Below, one piece after another: positions 55,901 to 64,000 of a stretch of 64,000 nucleotides of DNA. The notes beneath the pieces are model-generated. The model did no database searches and was not told the DNA's origin. It saw only the letters and a list, made by a program, of their open reading frames with translations. Each line of letters starts with the position of its first letter. Position 1 is the first letter of the stretch. This stretch comes from CAVRIA01 sp963721115 (GTDB taxonomy: Bacteria > Desulfobacterota > Binatia > HRBIN30 > CADEER01). The translations under genes and the position numbers were made by a program. The stretch is taken from positions 62,001 to 126,000 of the forward strand of contig CAVRIA010000010.1 in assembly GCA_963721115.1 (NCBI GenBank), written 5' to 3'.

Positions 55901-56464
55901 GATTTTGAACAGTCGCTGGATCGCCCCGTTGCCGTTGTCCGCCGGAGTTCCCCCCGTCGACACCACCGTCGCCGAGCCCGAGGTCAGCGTCAGCACCAGC
56001 TTGTTGCTCACCGTCTGCCCGCCGTTGATCGCGTCCGGGATGCTCGACGAGCTGGTGTATGTGATGGAAGACGCCGTCGAGCTCGAGTAGCCGAAGATCT
56101 CGCCCGCGGTCGGCCCCGAGCCGTCCGTCGCGTTGCCGTTGGCGTTGATGTCGTTGCGGATGCCGAAGTACACGTTCGAGTGCGAGCCCAGGCTCAGCGA
56201 GGAGCACGTCACCGTCGCCCCACCGGTAACCCCGGTCGTCCCGCTCACCGAGCAGGAGCCGCCGCCCGGCAGCGTGTAGCTGGGCCCGCCGGTGATCGTC
56301 AGCGCCGAGGCGCTCGAAGCGGCCACCAGCAGCGCCAGCGCCCCGAAGGCCGCCACACCCCGCAGCGCCCACCTCCCGCGTGCGTCGCGAAGCGATTTCG
56401 CAAATTCAGACACCGCAGCGGTATCCGCGACTGACTGTTCCCCATATGGCCGAAATAACGTCAT
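52949..56464 (-). pseudogene. Cys-rich secreted repeat protein, many frame breaks
   Basis: Pieces in all three minus frames add up to one protein of about 1,170 residues. It has an N-terminal signal (WALRGVAAFGALALLVAASS, near residues 32-51) and a ~200-residue beta domain ending YYSDCGDGVVDSPEQCDLGG. Then come ~20 or more Cys-rich repeats of about 33 residues with consensus TVCRASAGDCDVAEQCDGSS and CPAD. The C-terminal domain includes KGFKYKDKTGTEYGVQKIIL and DLPVKVQLINDSNGICFEGV. From 53350 to 54600 the frame is clean; between 54600 and 55700 and near 53100-53350 at least ten single-base shifts occur. Start 56464 and stop near 52949 are best estimates. It follows the HGS peptide gene by 46 bases. 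It could be decayed, or carry assembly errors in repeats. Confidence 0.6.
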
Positions 56465-56510
56465 CTTGACGCCCCCCGTTCGCGCTGCGGTGCTGCGTGC
56501 ACCGGTATTC

Positions 56511-56828
56511 TCACCAGCTGCCGTGGCTGCCGTGCGAGCCGTGACTGCCGTGCGAGCCGTGACTGCCGTGACTGCCGTGACTGCCGTGGCTGCCGTGCGA
56601 CCCGTGGCTGCCGTGACTACCGTGGCTGCCGTGCGAGCCGTGCGACGCGTGCGACATGTGCTGCGCCAACAGCATCTTCTCGCTGTTGGGCTCCGTGCGC
56701 AGGGCCTGCGCCGCCTCGGACGCGTCCAGCGCCGCCACCGGCTTCACCGCTTGGCGGGCCTCGTCCGGGCTCAGGAAATCGAGTGGCTTCTTCCGCAACG
56801 AGGGCAGACCGTTCTTCTTTTCGCTCAT
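56511..56828 (-). CDS. candidate peptide precursor with 14 HGS repeats
   Basis: A 105-residue protein. Residues 1-56 form a hydrophilic leader (MSEKKNGLPSLRKKPLDFLS, then EARQAVKPVAALDASEAAQA). Residues 57-62 are HMSHAS. Residues 63-104 are 14 unbroken HGS units, and residue 105 is a terminal Trp, so the tail has 16 His in all. There is no signal peptide. Ser codons in the repeats alternate among TCG, AGC and AGT, so the peptide repeat is kept beyond what DNA slippage would preserve. The ATG follows GGAGCGACA. It is flanked on its strand by a Tat-signal gene and the Cys-rich gene, and is divergent from four radical-SAM-fold genes. I infer a RiPP precursor whose repeats are modified. Confidence 0.75.
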   Translation of the reverse strand: MSEKKNGLPSLRKKPLDFLSPDEARQAVKPVAALDASEAAQALRTEPNSEKMLLAQHMSHASHGSHGSHGSHGSHGSHGSHGSHGSHGSHGSHGSHGSHGSHGSW

Positions 56829-56922
56829 TGTCGCTCCTTCACCATGGGCGCGCTGTCGACGACCGCGCGTCCCCCCTGTCGATCCCGACTCACACGGCCC
56901 GCCGAAGATCCCCGGCGATGCC

Positions 56923-57546
56923 TCAACGCAACCTCGCTGCCGTCGCAAACAACCGCAATCGCTCCGCCTGCGGCAGCAGTGCCGTCACCAGAGGCTCGTG
57001 CCGCCGGTCGGCCTCGTTGGCCGCCAGCACGTGCGCCAACTCGGCTACGGCTTGGGCCAAGCCCTCTTCGGTGGGCAGGTCGCCCCGCCCGCCATTCATC
57101 ACCACCAGATCCAGGCGCCTCGTGTAGACCAGGCCTTGCGGACGCCCGTCGTTGCGGCAGAGATGCACGCGATGCTCGCGGCCGCGCTCGTTGCGCAGCG
57201 TGAGAACGCTCGAACCATTCTCCACGCCGCTCAAGTCGGCCACGCGCCAGCCGTGCGCCACCACCGAGCCCAGCGCCAGCGGGCGCAGCAACTCCCACGG
57301 AGGCGGCTCGCTCACTTGCGGGCTTGCGACTTCCGAGGCCAGCGGTTTCGCCGGCGCGGGCTCCGCCATCGGCCCGACGTCGCCGCCCTCCGTTTCGGGG
57401 CGCGCGGCCAGAGACTGCGGGGACGACAACGCCCCCGCCCGCCCGGCACCGGCAGCCAAGGCAACGGCCGCACCGGCTGCGCCAACAGCTACCTTACCGA
57501 CAAACGCTCGTCGCGATAGAGTAGATTTTTGCTCGTTGTCCAGCAC
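56923..57546 (-). CDS. Tat-signal exported protein, unknown
   Basis: A 207-residue protein. A twin-arginine signal is clear: SRRAFVGK (S11, R12, R13, F15, K18) followed by a hydrophobic core AVGAAGAAVALAAGA and an AxA-like end. The mature part (about 160 residues) has LRPLALGSVVAHGWRVADLS, then NGSSVLTLRNERGREHRVHL, CRNDGRPQGLVYTRRLDLVV and EEGLAQAVAELAHVLAANEA. I do not know the family. Export by Tat suggests a folded or cofactor-bearing protein. The GTG at 57546 follows AAGGGGGGGTATCC, nearly the same leader as before the kelch gene (16489-16499). It precedes the HGS peptide by 94 bases on the same strand. Confidence 0.7.
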   Translation of the reverse strand: MLDNEQKSTLSRRAFVGKVAVGAAGAAVALAAGAGRAGALSSPQSLAARPETEGGDVGPMAEPAPAKPLASEVASPQVSEPPPWELLRPLALGSVVAHGWRVADLSGVENGSSVLTLRNERGREHRVHLCRNDGRPQGLVYTRRLDLVVMNGGRGDLPTEEGLAQAVAELAHVLAANEADRRHEPLVTALLPQAERLRLFATAARLR

Positions 57547-58150
57547 GGATACCCCCCCTTGACAAGGATGATGCTCGATCACGTGAGTACCACGAGGCAA
57601 CGCGGACAGTAAAGCGAAATCCGGCACACCGGCGAAAAATTTCCCAACCCCAAAAGGGAAACCCGCGCTCCGCGGGTTCGCAGAAGACATCGCGGGAGTC
57701 GACGAACGCGTTGTCCCACAAGGCTTTGCCTTCCGGGGCGCCGGGCCCGCGCGAGGCGTCGCGTCCATACCATCGGGCGGCGATGGCACCCTCGGCGGAG
57801 GGGCAACACGTCCGTTTCATCGCCGATATGGGACCGCCGCTCGGCCATTCCACCACGACTGGCGGTGCGCGCGCGGCAGCACGCCTCTCGGTGCGCGGGC
57901 GGCGTCGCACGGGTCCGGTTCACCCGCGTTCCGCAGCGCGCGCCCGTGGCGTCATCTCGGCGCCATCGACGAGAAAAACATTGGCGTCTCCATGTGCAAT
58001 CTGATACGGCCGTTGAGCAGGGGCTCGGGCTGGCGAAGGGGGGAGTGGGCTGCGGCGGCGTGAAGAACCGGAATCGGCCCATCCGGGCGAAAGCGTTTAC
58101 TTCTACGTACTAATAGATACGGTCCACCGACAGGAGCTTCCTTTCCCGTA
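57547..58150. promoter_or_regulatory. divergent intergenic region with hairpin and promoter-like box
   Basis: It separates the Tat/HGS unit from the radical SAM operon. AACCCGCG-CTC-CGCGGGTT (57660-57678) is a small stem. Toward the plus-strand operon, TACTAATAGATACG (near 58107-58120) could be a -10 region, but no good -35 is seen. The 7-C run at 57552-57558 belongs to the ribosome site of the minus gene. Open frames in the region (for example 57494-57910 minus) have no family resemblance. Confidence 0.4.
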
Positions 58151-59962
58151 ATGCGGCGCAACGACGAAAGAGCACAGCATCCGGCTCGACCGCTGCGCAC
58201 TTCCGCGATCGATCTGCGGCTCTCGCTCGTCGAAGGCGGGCCGCTCCTGCCGTGGCGCTGCGCCCCGGCCCGAAACGAGCTTCCGTCGAGCGAGGTCATC
58301 CGCGCCGCTGGCGCGGTGGCCGAGCGACCGGGCGCCTTCCTGGTCGGCGGCGGGGACCCGCTGCGACGCGGTGATGTCTGGAACCTCCTGGCCGAGCTGG
58401 CGCGCTTGCGGCCGGCGAACCTCGGGCTCTGCACGTGGGGTCGCGGCGTGACGAAACCCGTGGCGGAACGCTTGCGCGCCGCCGGTGTACAACGGCTGCA
58501 CGTCCCCTTTCACTGCGCTCGCCGGGACGCCCACGACTGGTTGGTCGGGCAGGCCGGCGCCCTGAAGACGGCGCATCGCGCCATCCGCGCTTGTCTCGAA
58601 GCGGAGCTGCCGGTCGTGGCGGATGTCGTTCTGACGCGGCCGACGGCGGCGCATCTCCCGGAAACCGTCGAGGTCCTGGCGCGTCTCGGCGTGCGAGCGA
58701 TCTGCGTACGGCGCCTGACGGCGCAGGACGTGGACGGCACCGACTTCGTGCCGTTGTCCCCGCGCCTGGAGCTGCTGGGAAGCAGCCTGGAAGAAGCGGC
58801 TGCCGTGGCACTGCAGCGGCGCGTGCGCCTCACCCTGCGCGACCTGCCCCAGTGCGTGGCGCCGCGCCTGCGCCCGCTGTTCGCGACGCCCGATGCCGAG
58901 CTCTGGGTGATGCCCGATGGCAGCGTCCTAACGCGGGTGGAAGCGGGCGTCGGCTGCGCGAGCTGCCCCGGCTCGCCGCAGTGTGCCGGGGTGCCGCCGG
59001 ACTACGTTTCCCGCTTCGGCTGGGAGGAGTTCGCCGAGCCGGAGGCGTCGGTCGCCAGACTTCGCGAGGACGTCTGCGATCAGCAGGCCGCTCGCGCATC
59101 GGAGCCCATGGTCTTCGCTTGGCGCGGGCCGCATCGCGTGCGCTGCGAGGCCTGCGCCGACGTCGCGGGCGAGGGGGCGAAGGCGCACGAGTCGACGCGC
59201 GTCGTGCGCGCACGCCTGGTGCAGGCGGCGCGGTATCGGCCCTCCCGCTTGCGACTGGTGGGGGCGGATCTTCTCGCGCATCCGCAAGCACCGCTCCTGA
59301 TCTACGACGCGGTGCGCTTGTTTCCGCACGTCGAGGTCGCCGGCGAAGCGAGCGCGGCGGTGGACTGGTCCGACCTCGACCTGCGCCGGCTGAAAGATCT
59401 GCGGCGCATCGACGTCGCCCTGTACGGGCCCGACGCGGCGACGCACGACGCGCACTGCGGCATCCCCGGCGCGTTCGCCGCCACGCTGCGCGCGTTCGAA
59501 CGCCTGCGCCGGCACGCCAAGATCCCGGTCGGCGCCTACGCGATCCTGCACGACGCGCGTTGGGTCCCGGCCCTCGCCGAGGCCTGGGACCGCAACGCCC
59601 TGCCGGGCGAGCCTCGCTTTCGGCTGTCGGCGAAAGGCTCCTCCCTGGACGAGTTGGCGCGCTGCGCCCGCGAGCTGCCGTCGGGGCGAACCCGCTCGGC
59701 GCTGCTGCGCGTCCTGCCGCGCTGCCTGTGCGAGCAGCAGGGTCTCGCCGTCGAGGACGGCGCCGCGGGCGGAAGCGCGGCGGCGGAGCGGGCCATCCAT
59801 TGCGGCAGGAGCGTGCCCTATCGACCATGCGGATCCGATCCGGTCGGCGCTTTCGAGACGTGTCTGGAGGGCGCCGAGTCGTGCGCCGCGTCCGGCTGTC
59901 CCGGTACGGCGGTCGGGTGGCAGAGCACAGCGAGGTCAAAGCGATGGACGGCGAACGTTTGA
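58151..59962 (+). CDS. double-barrel pseudo-radical-SAM protein lacking CxxxCxxC
   Basis: A 603-residue protein whose two halves both follow a radical SAM barrel. Half 1 (1-300) has DLRLSLVEGGPLLPWRC where the cluster motif should be (only Cys 37), then the GGE-like FLVGGGDPLRRGDVW (66-70), LHVPFHCARRDAHDWLVGQA and a SPASM-like cluster C269-x2-C272-x5-C278 (GCASCPGSPQC). Half 2 (from ~320) has RVRCEAC (C332, C335), LRLVGADLLAHPQAPLLIYD, IDVALYGPDAATHDAHCGIP and a Cys-rich end (HCGRSV, SCAASGCPG). The missing triad predicts no SAM cleavage. I infer a precursor-binding or scaffold partner. It overlaps the next gene by 19 bases. Confidence 0.7.
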   Translation: MRRNDERAQHPARPLRTSAIDLRLSLVEGGPLLPWRCAPARNELPSSEVIRAAGAVAERPGAFLVGGGDPLRRGDVWNLLAELARLRPANLGLCTWGRGVTKPVAERLRAAGVQRLHVPFHCARRDAHDWLVGQAGALKTAHRAIRACLEAELPVVADVVLTRPTAAHLPETVEVLARLGVRAICVRRLTAQDVDGTDFVPLSPRLELLGSSLEEAAAVALQRRVRLTLRDLPQCVAPRLRPLFATPDAELWVMPDGSVLTRVEAGVGCASCPGSPQCAGVPPDYVSRFGWEEFAEPEASVARLREDVCDQQAARASEPMVFAWRGPHRVRCEACADVAGEGAKAHESTRVVRARLVQAARYRPSRLRLVGADLLAHPQAPLLIYDAVRLFPHVEVAGEASAAVDWSDLDLRRLKDLRRIDVALYGPDAATHDAHCGIPGAFAATLRAFERLRRHAKIPVGAYAILHDARWVPALAEAWDRNALPGEPRFRLSAKGSSLDELARCARELPSGRTRSALLRVLPRCLCEQQGLAVEDGAAGGSAAAERAIHCGRSVPYRPCGSDPVGAFETCLEGAESCAASGCPGTAVGWQSTARSKRWTANV

Positions 59963-61843
59963 ACGGTGAACATCTGAAACGCCGGATGCTGGCGCGCGAG
60001 CGCGTCGCCAACGTCAGGAAGCACTGGGTGCGCCTGGTGACGGCGTGCAACAGCCGCTGCGTGTTCTGTCTCGACACCGACACGCCGCGCGGCGTGTACC
60101 TGCTCGAAGAGGACGTGCGCCGCGAGATCAAGCGCGGGCGCGATCAGCTGAACGCGGACAAGATCATTCTCTCGGGCGGCGAGGGCTCGATTCACCCCAA
60201 GTTCGTCGACTTCTGTCGCTATGCGAAGGAGGTCGGATACAGCCGCGTCCAAACCGTCACCAACGGCGTGATGTTCTCGCAGCGCGAGTTCTACCGGGCC
60301 GCCGTCGACGCGGGGCTCGGCGAGATCACGTTCAGCCTGCACGGCCACACGCCGGAGCTGCACGACCGGCTGACCGGCACGCCGGGCGCCTTCCACAAGC
60401 TGATGAAGGGGATGATGCGGGCGATCCGCGAGGGCCGCATCATCGTCAACGTCGACGTCTGCATCAACAAGCAGAACGTGCAGTACATCGACCAGATCGT
60501 CGACCTCTGCCTGTCGGTCGGCGTGCGCGAGTTCGATCTCCTGCACGTCATTCCGCAGGGGGTGGCGTTCGAGAACCGCAACGATCTCTTCTACGATCCG
60601 GTCGAGCATCTGCCGCGACTGCAGAAGGTGTTTCGCCTCAACCGCCACCCGGGCGTCGTCATCTGGACCAATCGCTTCCCGGTCGAGTTTCTCGAAGGTC
60701 TCGAGGACCTCATCCAGGACCCGCACAAGATGCTCGACGAGGTCAACGGCCGCCGCTTCCAGGTGCGGCGCTACCTCGACGAAGGCGTGCCGCTGGAATG
60801 CCGCGAGAAGGAGCGCTGCCAGTACTGCTTCATCGAGCCGTTCTGCAACACGGCGGATCGGGTCGTCGAGCGACAGAACCACGCCACCTGGGACGTGTGG
60901 TGGATCGGGGCGGCGGACGAGAAGCAGTGGTCGGAGAACACGCGTCTGACGCCCGGCGATCTCCCCTATGGCTCGGCCTATCTCGGCTTCGAAGTAGACG
61001 ACCTGTCCGACCTCGAGCGCCTGCCGGTGCACGAGGGAATCGGCATCTACGCGAGGCCGAGGCAGCTCTCGCGCGCCGTCGACCGCACGCGTGGTGCGCA
61101 ATCCGCTGCTCGTCAACGTGCGCGAGCCCGAGCACCTCGACGTCCTGCTGTCGGCAGACGAGATTCCCGCCGGCGTCGACGTCGAGATCGAGCTCAATCA
61201 GCGCACCGGGCCGTGGCTGCTCTCCCATCGCGATCTCGTGCAGGCACACCTGCCGCGCCTGCGCGTGCATCAGCCCAGCCACGAGCTCCTGAAGGACGCC
61301 ACCGACGACGACGTGCGGGATCCGAAGGGGTTCTTCGCACAGCTCGACCTGCCGGTGCGGGTCAGCGGTCTGCCGGCCTGCCTGGCGCCGCACACGCAGC
61401 TGTGCGAGGCGCCGAAGGTCCTGCCCAGGACGCTGTTCGATCCCGAGACGGGACGCGTCGCCACCCGCGAGCTGGCACGCATGCACGTCGCCGAAGGCTA
61501 CTGGGGGAAGTCGGTACGCTGCCGGGACTGCCGGGTGAACGACCGCTGCGACGGGGCCCACATCAACTTTCTCCGCGACCAGGGATTCGCGCAGCTCGAT
61601 CCGCTGCGCCAGGGCGAGTGGGCCGACCGCGCAGAGGAACAGATGCTGCGCTTGCGCCCGCAGCCGCCGCGGCGGTTGCGGGACGGGCGGCCCGTCGAGC
61701 CGGTGGCGCCGAGCCTGCCCGGATTCGCGGCGCCCGACAAGGCTCCCGTCGACCAACTGATCGTGGAGACGCAGCGGGCGCGCGAGGCGCGCCAACGCCG
61801 GCTGCAGCTGCGGCTCGAAAAGGAAGCTCCTCCGCCGGCATAG
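59944..61843 (+). CDS. radical SAM peptide maturase with Cys-rich C-terminal domains, frame break
   Basis: About 632 residues after repair. The cluster motif is C35-x3-C39-x2-C42 (TACNSRCVFCLDTDTP), followed by IILSGGEGSIHPKFVDFCRY, ITFSLHGHTPELHDRLTGTP and ECREKERCQYCFIEPFCNT, an auxiliary-cluster-like Cys group. A single-base shift near 61080 switches to the frame reading VVRNPLLVNVREPEHLDVLL. This frame has a second Cys group (GLPACLAPHTQLC, then VRCRDCRVNDRCDGAHINFL) and a coiled, Arg-rich tail. The start ATG 59944 overlaps the previous gene, so coupling is likely. It resembles peptide-modifying radical SAM/SPASM enzymes. The substrate is inferred to be the HGS peptide. Two separate genes split at 61091 are a less likely reading. 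Confidence 0.7.
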
Positions 61844-61861
61844 CGGAAGCGGTCTCGTTCG

Positions 61862-62899
61862 ATGGCGAATCTCGGTTATTTGCAGCTCACGCGCAACTGC
61901 TACCAGAAGTGTCAATTCTGCAGTAACCCCCCGACGGGGGTGCACCTCGACGAGGCGGGAATGCGCGCCAACATCGATCACCTGGTCGAGATGGGCTACG
62001 ACGGCGTCATTCTGACCGGCGGAGAGCCGAGCATCTCCGAGCTTCTCTTCCCGGCGCTCGAGTACGCGCGCGAGAAGAGGCTGTTCAGCCGCATGATCAC
62101 CAACGGCCAGAAGCTGGCGGACAAGGACTTCTTCCGGCGCTGCGTCGACGCCGGCCTGACCCACATCCACGTCTCGCTGCACAGCTACCGGCGCGAGGTG
62201 CACGACTTCATCACCCAGTACCGCGGCGCCTGGGACGTCCTCGTGCAGTGCCTCGAGAACGTTCCCGAGATGGGGATCACCTGCGACATCAATACGGTGA
62301 TCAACGTCTACAACTGCGACCACCTGCACGAGAACGTCCAGTGGATCTGCGAGAACTTTCCGTTCATCCGCCACTTCGTCTGGAACAACATGGATCCGGA
62401 CGGCAACCGGGCGGAGGAGAACCCCGACTGCATTCCGCGGCACTACGAGTTCCAGGCGTCGCTCGAGAAGGCCATGCAGTACCTCGTCGACACCGGGCGG
62501 TCGTTTCGAGCCGAGCGCGTGCCGCTGTGCTACATGCGCCGCTTCGCCTGGGCGTCCACCGAGGCGCGCAAGATCATCAAGGAGGAGGAGCGCTGCATCA
62601 AGTTCCTCGACTTCAAAGGGTTCGTCCACCAGAAGGAGTTCCTGCACGGCAAGGGGAACGCGTGCGACGTCTGCCGCTTCGACCCGATCTGCGCCGGCAT
62701 GTTCTCCATGGCCAGGAGCTATGACGAGCGCGAGCTCTCGCCGCTCTTCGAGGATCCCACCGACGTGATCGTGAAGGTGCTGGGGAAGCAGCCCTCGCCG
62801 GAGCTCCTGTCGCGGCTGCTGAACCGGCGCGGGCGGCGCTCGAAGACGGAGCAGCCGTCGCTCGAAAAGCGGCAGCAGGCGATGCAGCGGGCGATCTGA
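61862..62899 (+). CDS. radical SAM/SPASM-like enzyme
   Basis: A 345-residue radical SAM protein with cluster motif C13-x3-C17-x2-C20 (TRNCYQKCQFCSNPPTG), GGE motif (VILTGGEPSISELLFPALEY), HIHVSLHSYRREVHDFITQY and a C-terminal Cys set (EERCIKFLDFKGFVHQKEFL, then ACDVCRFDPICAGMFSMARS) with SPASM/twitch-like spacing. This arrangement is typical of peptide or small-molecule modifying enzymes. The ATG at 61862 comes 19 bases after the previous gene's stop; the ribosome site is weak. It is the third radical-SAM-fold gene in the run and two bases upstream of the B12-type gene. Confidence 0.85.
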   Translation: MANLGYLQLTRNCYQKCQFCSNPPTGVHLDEAGMRANIDHLVEMGYDGVILTGGEPSISELLFPALEYAREKRLFSRMITNGQKLADKDFFRRCVDAGLTHIHVSLHSYRREVHDFITQYRGAWDVLVQCLENVPEMGITCDINTVINVYNCDHLHENVQWICENFPFIRHFVWNNMDPDGNRAEENPDCIPRHYEFQASLEKAMQYLVDTGRSFRAERVPLCYMRRFAWASTEARKIIKEEERCIKFLDFKGFVHQKEFLHGKGNACDVCRFDPICAGMFSMARSYDERELSPLFEDPTDVIVKVLGKQPSPELLSRLLNRRGRRSKTEQPSLEKRQQAMQRAI

Positions 62900-62901
62900 G
62901 C

Positions 62902-64000
62902 ATGCCGAGATATCTGTTCGTCAACCCGCCGCTCGTCCTCGACGAGGACTTCATCGACTACCCCTACTTCGCCAACCACGGCCCGCTGGCGTGCGCCGGG
63001 CTGGCGGCGCGTGCGGGCGCGCAGGTCGAGGTCTACGACGCCTTCGCCCTGCCCTCCTCCGGACGGCATCGCCGCCCCGAGGGCGGATGGGTTCTCGGCG
63101 TCGAGCACGACGAGTTCATCGCCGGCCTGCCGGACGACCCGTACGACGTCGTGGTGCTGGGGGCGACGGTGTTCCTGCGCATCGAGGCGGCGCACCCGGA
63201 GACGCGCGACCTGATCGCCGCGCTGCGCCAGCAGTATCCCCGCGCGGTGTTCCTGCTCTGCGACGGCTACATCGGCGGCCAGCACTACATGGACTACGAC
63301 GGCGAGGGGGTGCTGGCGCAGTATCCCGAGCTGGACGCCATCCTCAAGTATCCGGGCGAGCGCTTCTTCGGCGATCCGGAGTACCTGGCCGGTCTGCGCG
63401 GCGCGCGCCGCGTCCTGCGCGACGCCGGCGAGCACGGCGGCGATCCGCTGGAGGCGTTCCACTTCCTGGACGGCCTGCATCTCGGTCACTTCGATCGGTT
63501 CCTCGACCGCTGCTTCGGCGACGGCTCCTGGCAGAACACGTTCGGCGTCGGCGTCGGCACGCGCTCGTTCGTCACCAGCATGGGCTGCCCGCACCGTTGC
63601 ATCTTCTGCACCAGCAACCCGGGCTGGCGGCAGACCGGGCGCAAGCTCTACCAGCCGATCCCCCTGTCGCGTCTGAAGCACTGGGCGTATCTGCTGCGCA
63701 CGGTGTTCGGGGCCCGCAAGCTGATCGTGCTCGACGAGATGGTGAACGTGCGGCCGGACTTCACCGCCCTGGTCGCCGCCCTCAACGACCTCGATCTCAC
63801 CTACGACTTCCCGAACGGCATGCGCGCCGATCACCTGAGCCGCGAAGCGGTGGCGCTCATGCAGGGACGCGTCAGCATGCTCAGCATCTCGGCGGAGAGC
63901 GCCACGCAGAGCGACCTCGAAGGCCCGATCGGCAAGGGCCAGAAGCTCGAGGCGATCCACCGCGTCGCCGCCTGGTGCCAGGAGCTGGGCGTGCCGCTGA
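62902..64000 (+). CDS. B12-binding-type radical SAM protein (partial)
   Basis: The first 366 residues are visible; the 3' end is outside the window. The N-terminal ~170 residues are a Rossmann-like domain (MPRYLFVNPPLVLDEDFIDY, then PLACAGLAARAGAQVEVYDA, DVVVLGATVFLRIE, LLCDGYIGGQHYM) of the kind found before class B, cobalamin-dependent radical SAM cores, though the usual DxHxxG cobalamin motif is not evident. The cluster motif is C229-x3-C233-x2-C236 (SMGCPHRCIFCTSNPGW). Such enzymes methylate, epimerise or link unactivated carbons. It starts 2 bases after the preceding stop, so the run is co-transcribed. Assignment to the HGS peptide pathway is inferred from context. Confidence 0.8.
   Translation, partial: MPRYLFVNPPLVLDEDFIDYPYFANHGPLACAGLAARAGAQVEVYDAFALPSSGRHRRPEGGWVLGVEHDEFIAGLPDDPYDVVVLGATVFLRIEAAHPETRDLIAALRQQYPRAVFLLCDGYIGGQHYMDYDGEGVLAQYPELDAILKYPGERFFGDPEYLAGLRGARRVLRDAGEHGGDPLEAFHFLDGLHLGHFDRFLDRCFGDGSWQNTFGVGVGTRSFVTSMGCPHRCIFCTSNPGWRQTGRKLYQPIPLSRLKHWAYLLRTVFGARKLIVLDEMVNVRPDFTALVAALNDLDLTYDFPNGMRADHLSREAVALMQGRVSMLSISAESATQSDLEGPIGKGQKLEAIHRVAAWCQELGVPL

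Noticed and set aside
56511..56660. CRISPR-like short direct repeats
   Set aside because: The 9-base period is the coding pattern of His-Gly-Ser codons; there are no spacers.
57494..57910. Small gene in the divergent region (minus strand)
   Set aside because: It overlaps the Tat gene start, has no ribosome site and no family resemblance.
58435..61926. 1,163-codon open frame on the plus strand
   Set aside because: It joins a shadow of the pseudo-radical-SAM gene, the start of the next radical SAM gene, and a shadow after the frame break at ~61080.

Overview
The window is about 64 kb of mostly high-GC DNA from a Gram-negative-type bacterium. Outer-membrane lipoproteins, an Lgt-like protein, CmoA, a Tat signal and a CsgG-type lipoprotein trio support that placement. 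A luciferase-like F420-type oxidoreductase, an Old-Yellow-Enzyme/FadH protein, several acyl-CoA dehydrogenases, and secreted proteins with PT-rich linkers and dockerin-like EF-hands suggest an uncultured deltaproteobacterial lineage such as Candidatus Binatia. That lineage is an inference from gene content. I saw no rRNA, tRNA, CRISPR array or recognisable transposase.

Layout. 0-5 kb: end of an unknown gene, a luciferase-like oxidoreductase whose 5' end is duplicated around an insertion, a CsgG/DUF4810/DUF799 lipoprotein operon and a dockerin-like secreted protein. 5-15 kb: OYE/FadH oxidoreductase, nucleotide cyclase, sulfatase, MFS transporter, a repeat array, a metal-dependent hydrolase and an acyl-CoA dehydrogenase. 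15-21 kb: a decayed secreted protein and a very large kelch/IPT secreted protein, both with single-base frame breaks. 21-29 kb: SPL-type radical SAM, CmoA, a membrane methyltransferase-like protein, a haem-binding protein, a GT39-type glycosyltransferase, an SRPBCC protein, then 2.6 kb of tandem ~710-bp repeats. 29-41 kb: MBL hydrolase, class III alcohol dehydrogenase, enoyl-CoA hydratase, a two-component system, an acyl-CoA dehydrogenase pair, SDR, and a glutamine-synthetase-like/PuuD-like pair. 40.5-48.9 kb: Lgt-like protein, two beta-propeller/dockerin proteins in a tandem duplication that also carries a peptidase-MA gene remnant, and DUF3467. 49-52.8 kb: four subunits resembling a sodium-pumping acyl-CoA decarboxylase, split into two convergent pairs.

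52.9-64 kb is the most interesting part. A minus-strand set (Tat-signal protein, a 105-residue peptide ending in 14 perfect His-Gly-Ser repeats plus Trp, and a Cys-rich repeat protein) diverges from a plus-strand run of four radical-SAM-fold proteins: a double-barrel pseudo-enzyme lacking the CxxxCxxC motif, two enzymes with intact CxxxCxxC and extra Cys clusters, and a B12-type enzyme cut by the window end. I read this as a candidate ribosomally synthesised, post-translationally modified peptide (RiPP) system whose substrate is the HGS-repeat peptide. It resembles the known His-Xaa-Ser systems in concept but not in gene set.

Five loci carry frame breaks (15.1-15.8, 16.5-21.2, 29.4-30.7, 52.9-56.5 and 59.9-61.8 kb). 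They are described as single genes with stated break points. Assembly indel errors and true decay cannot be told apart from this sequence alone.
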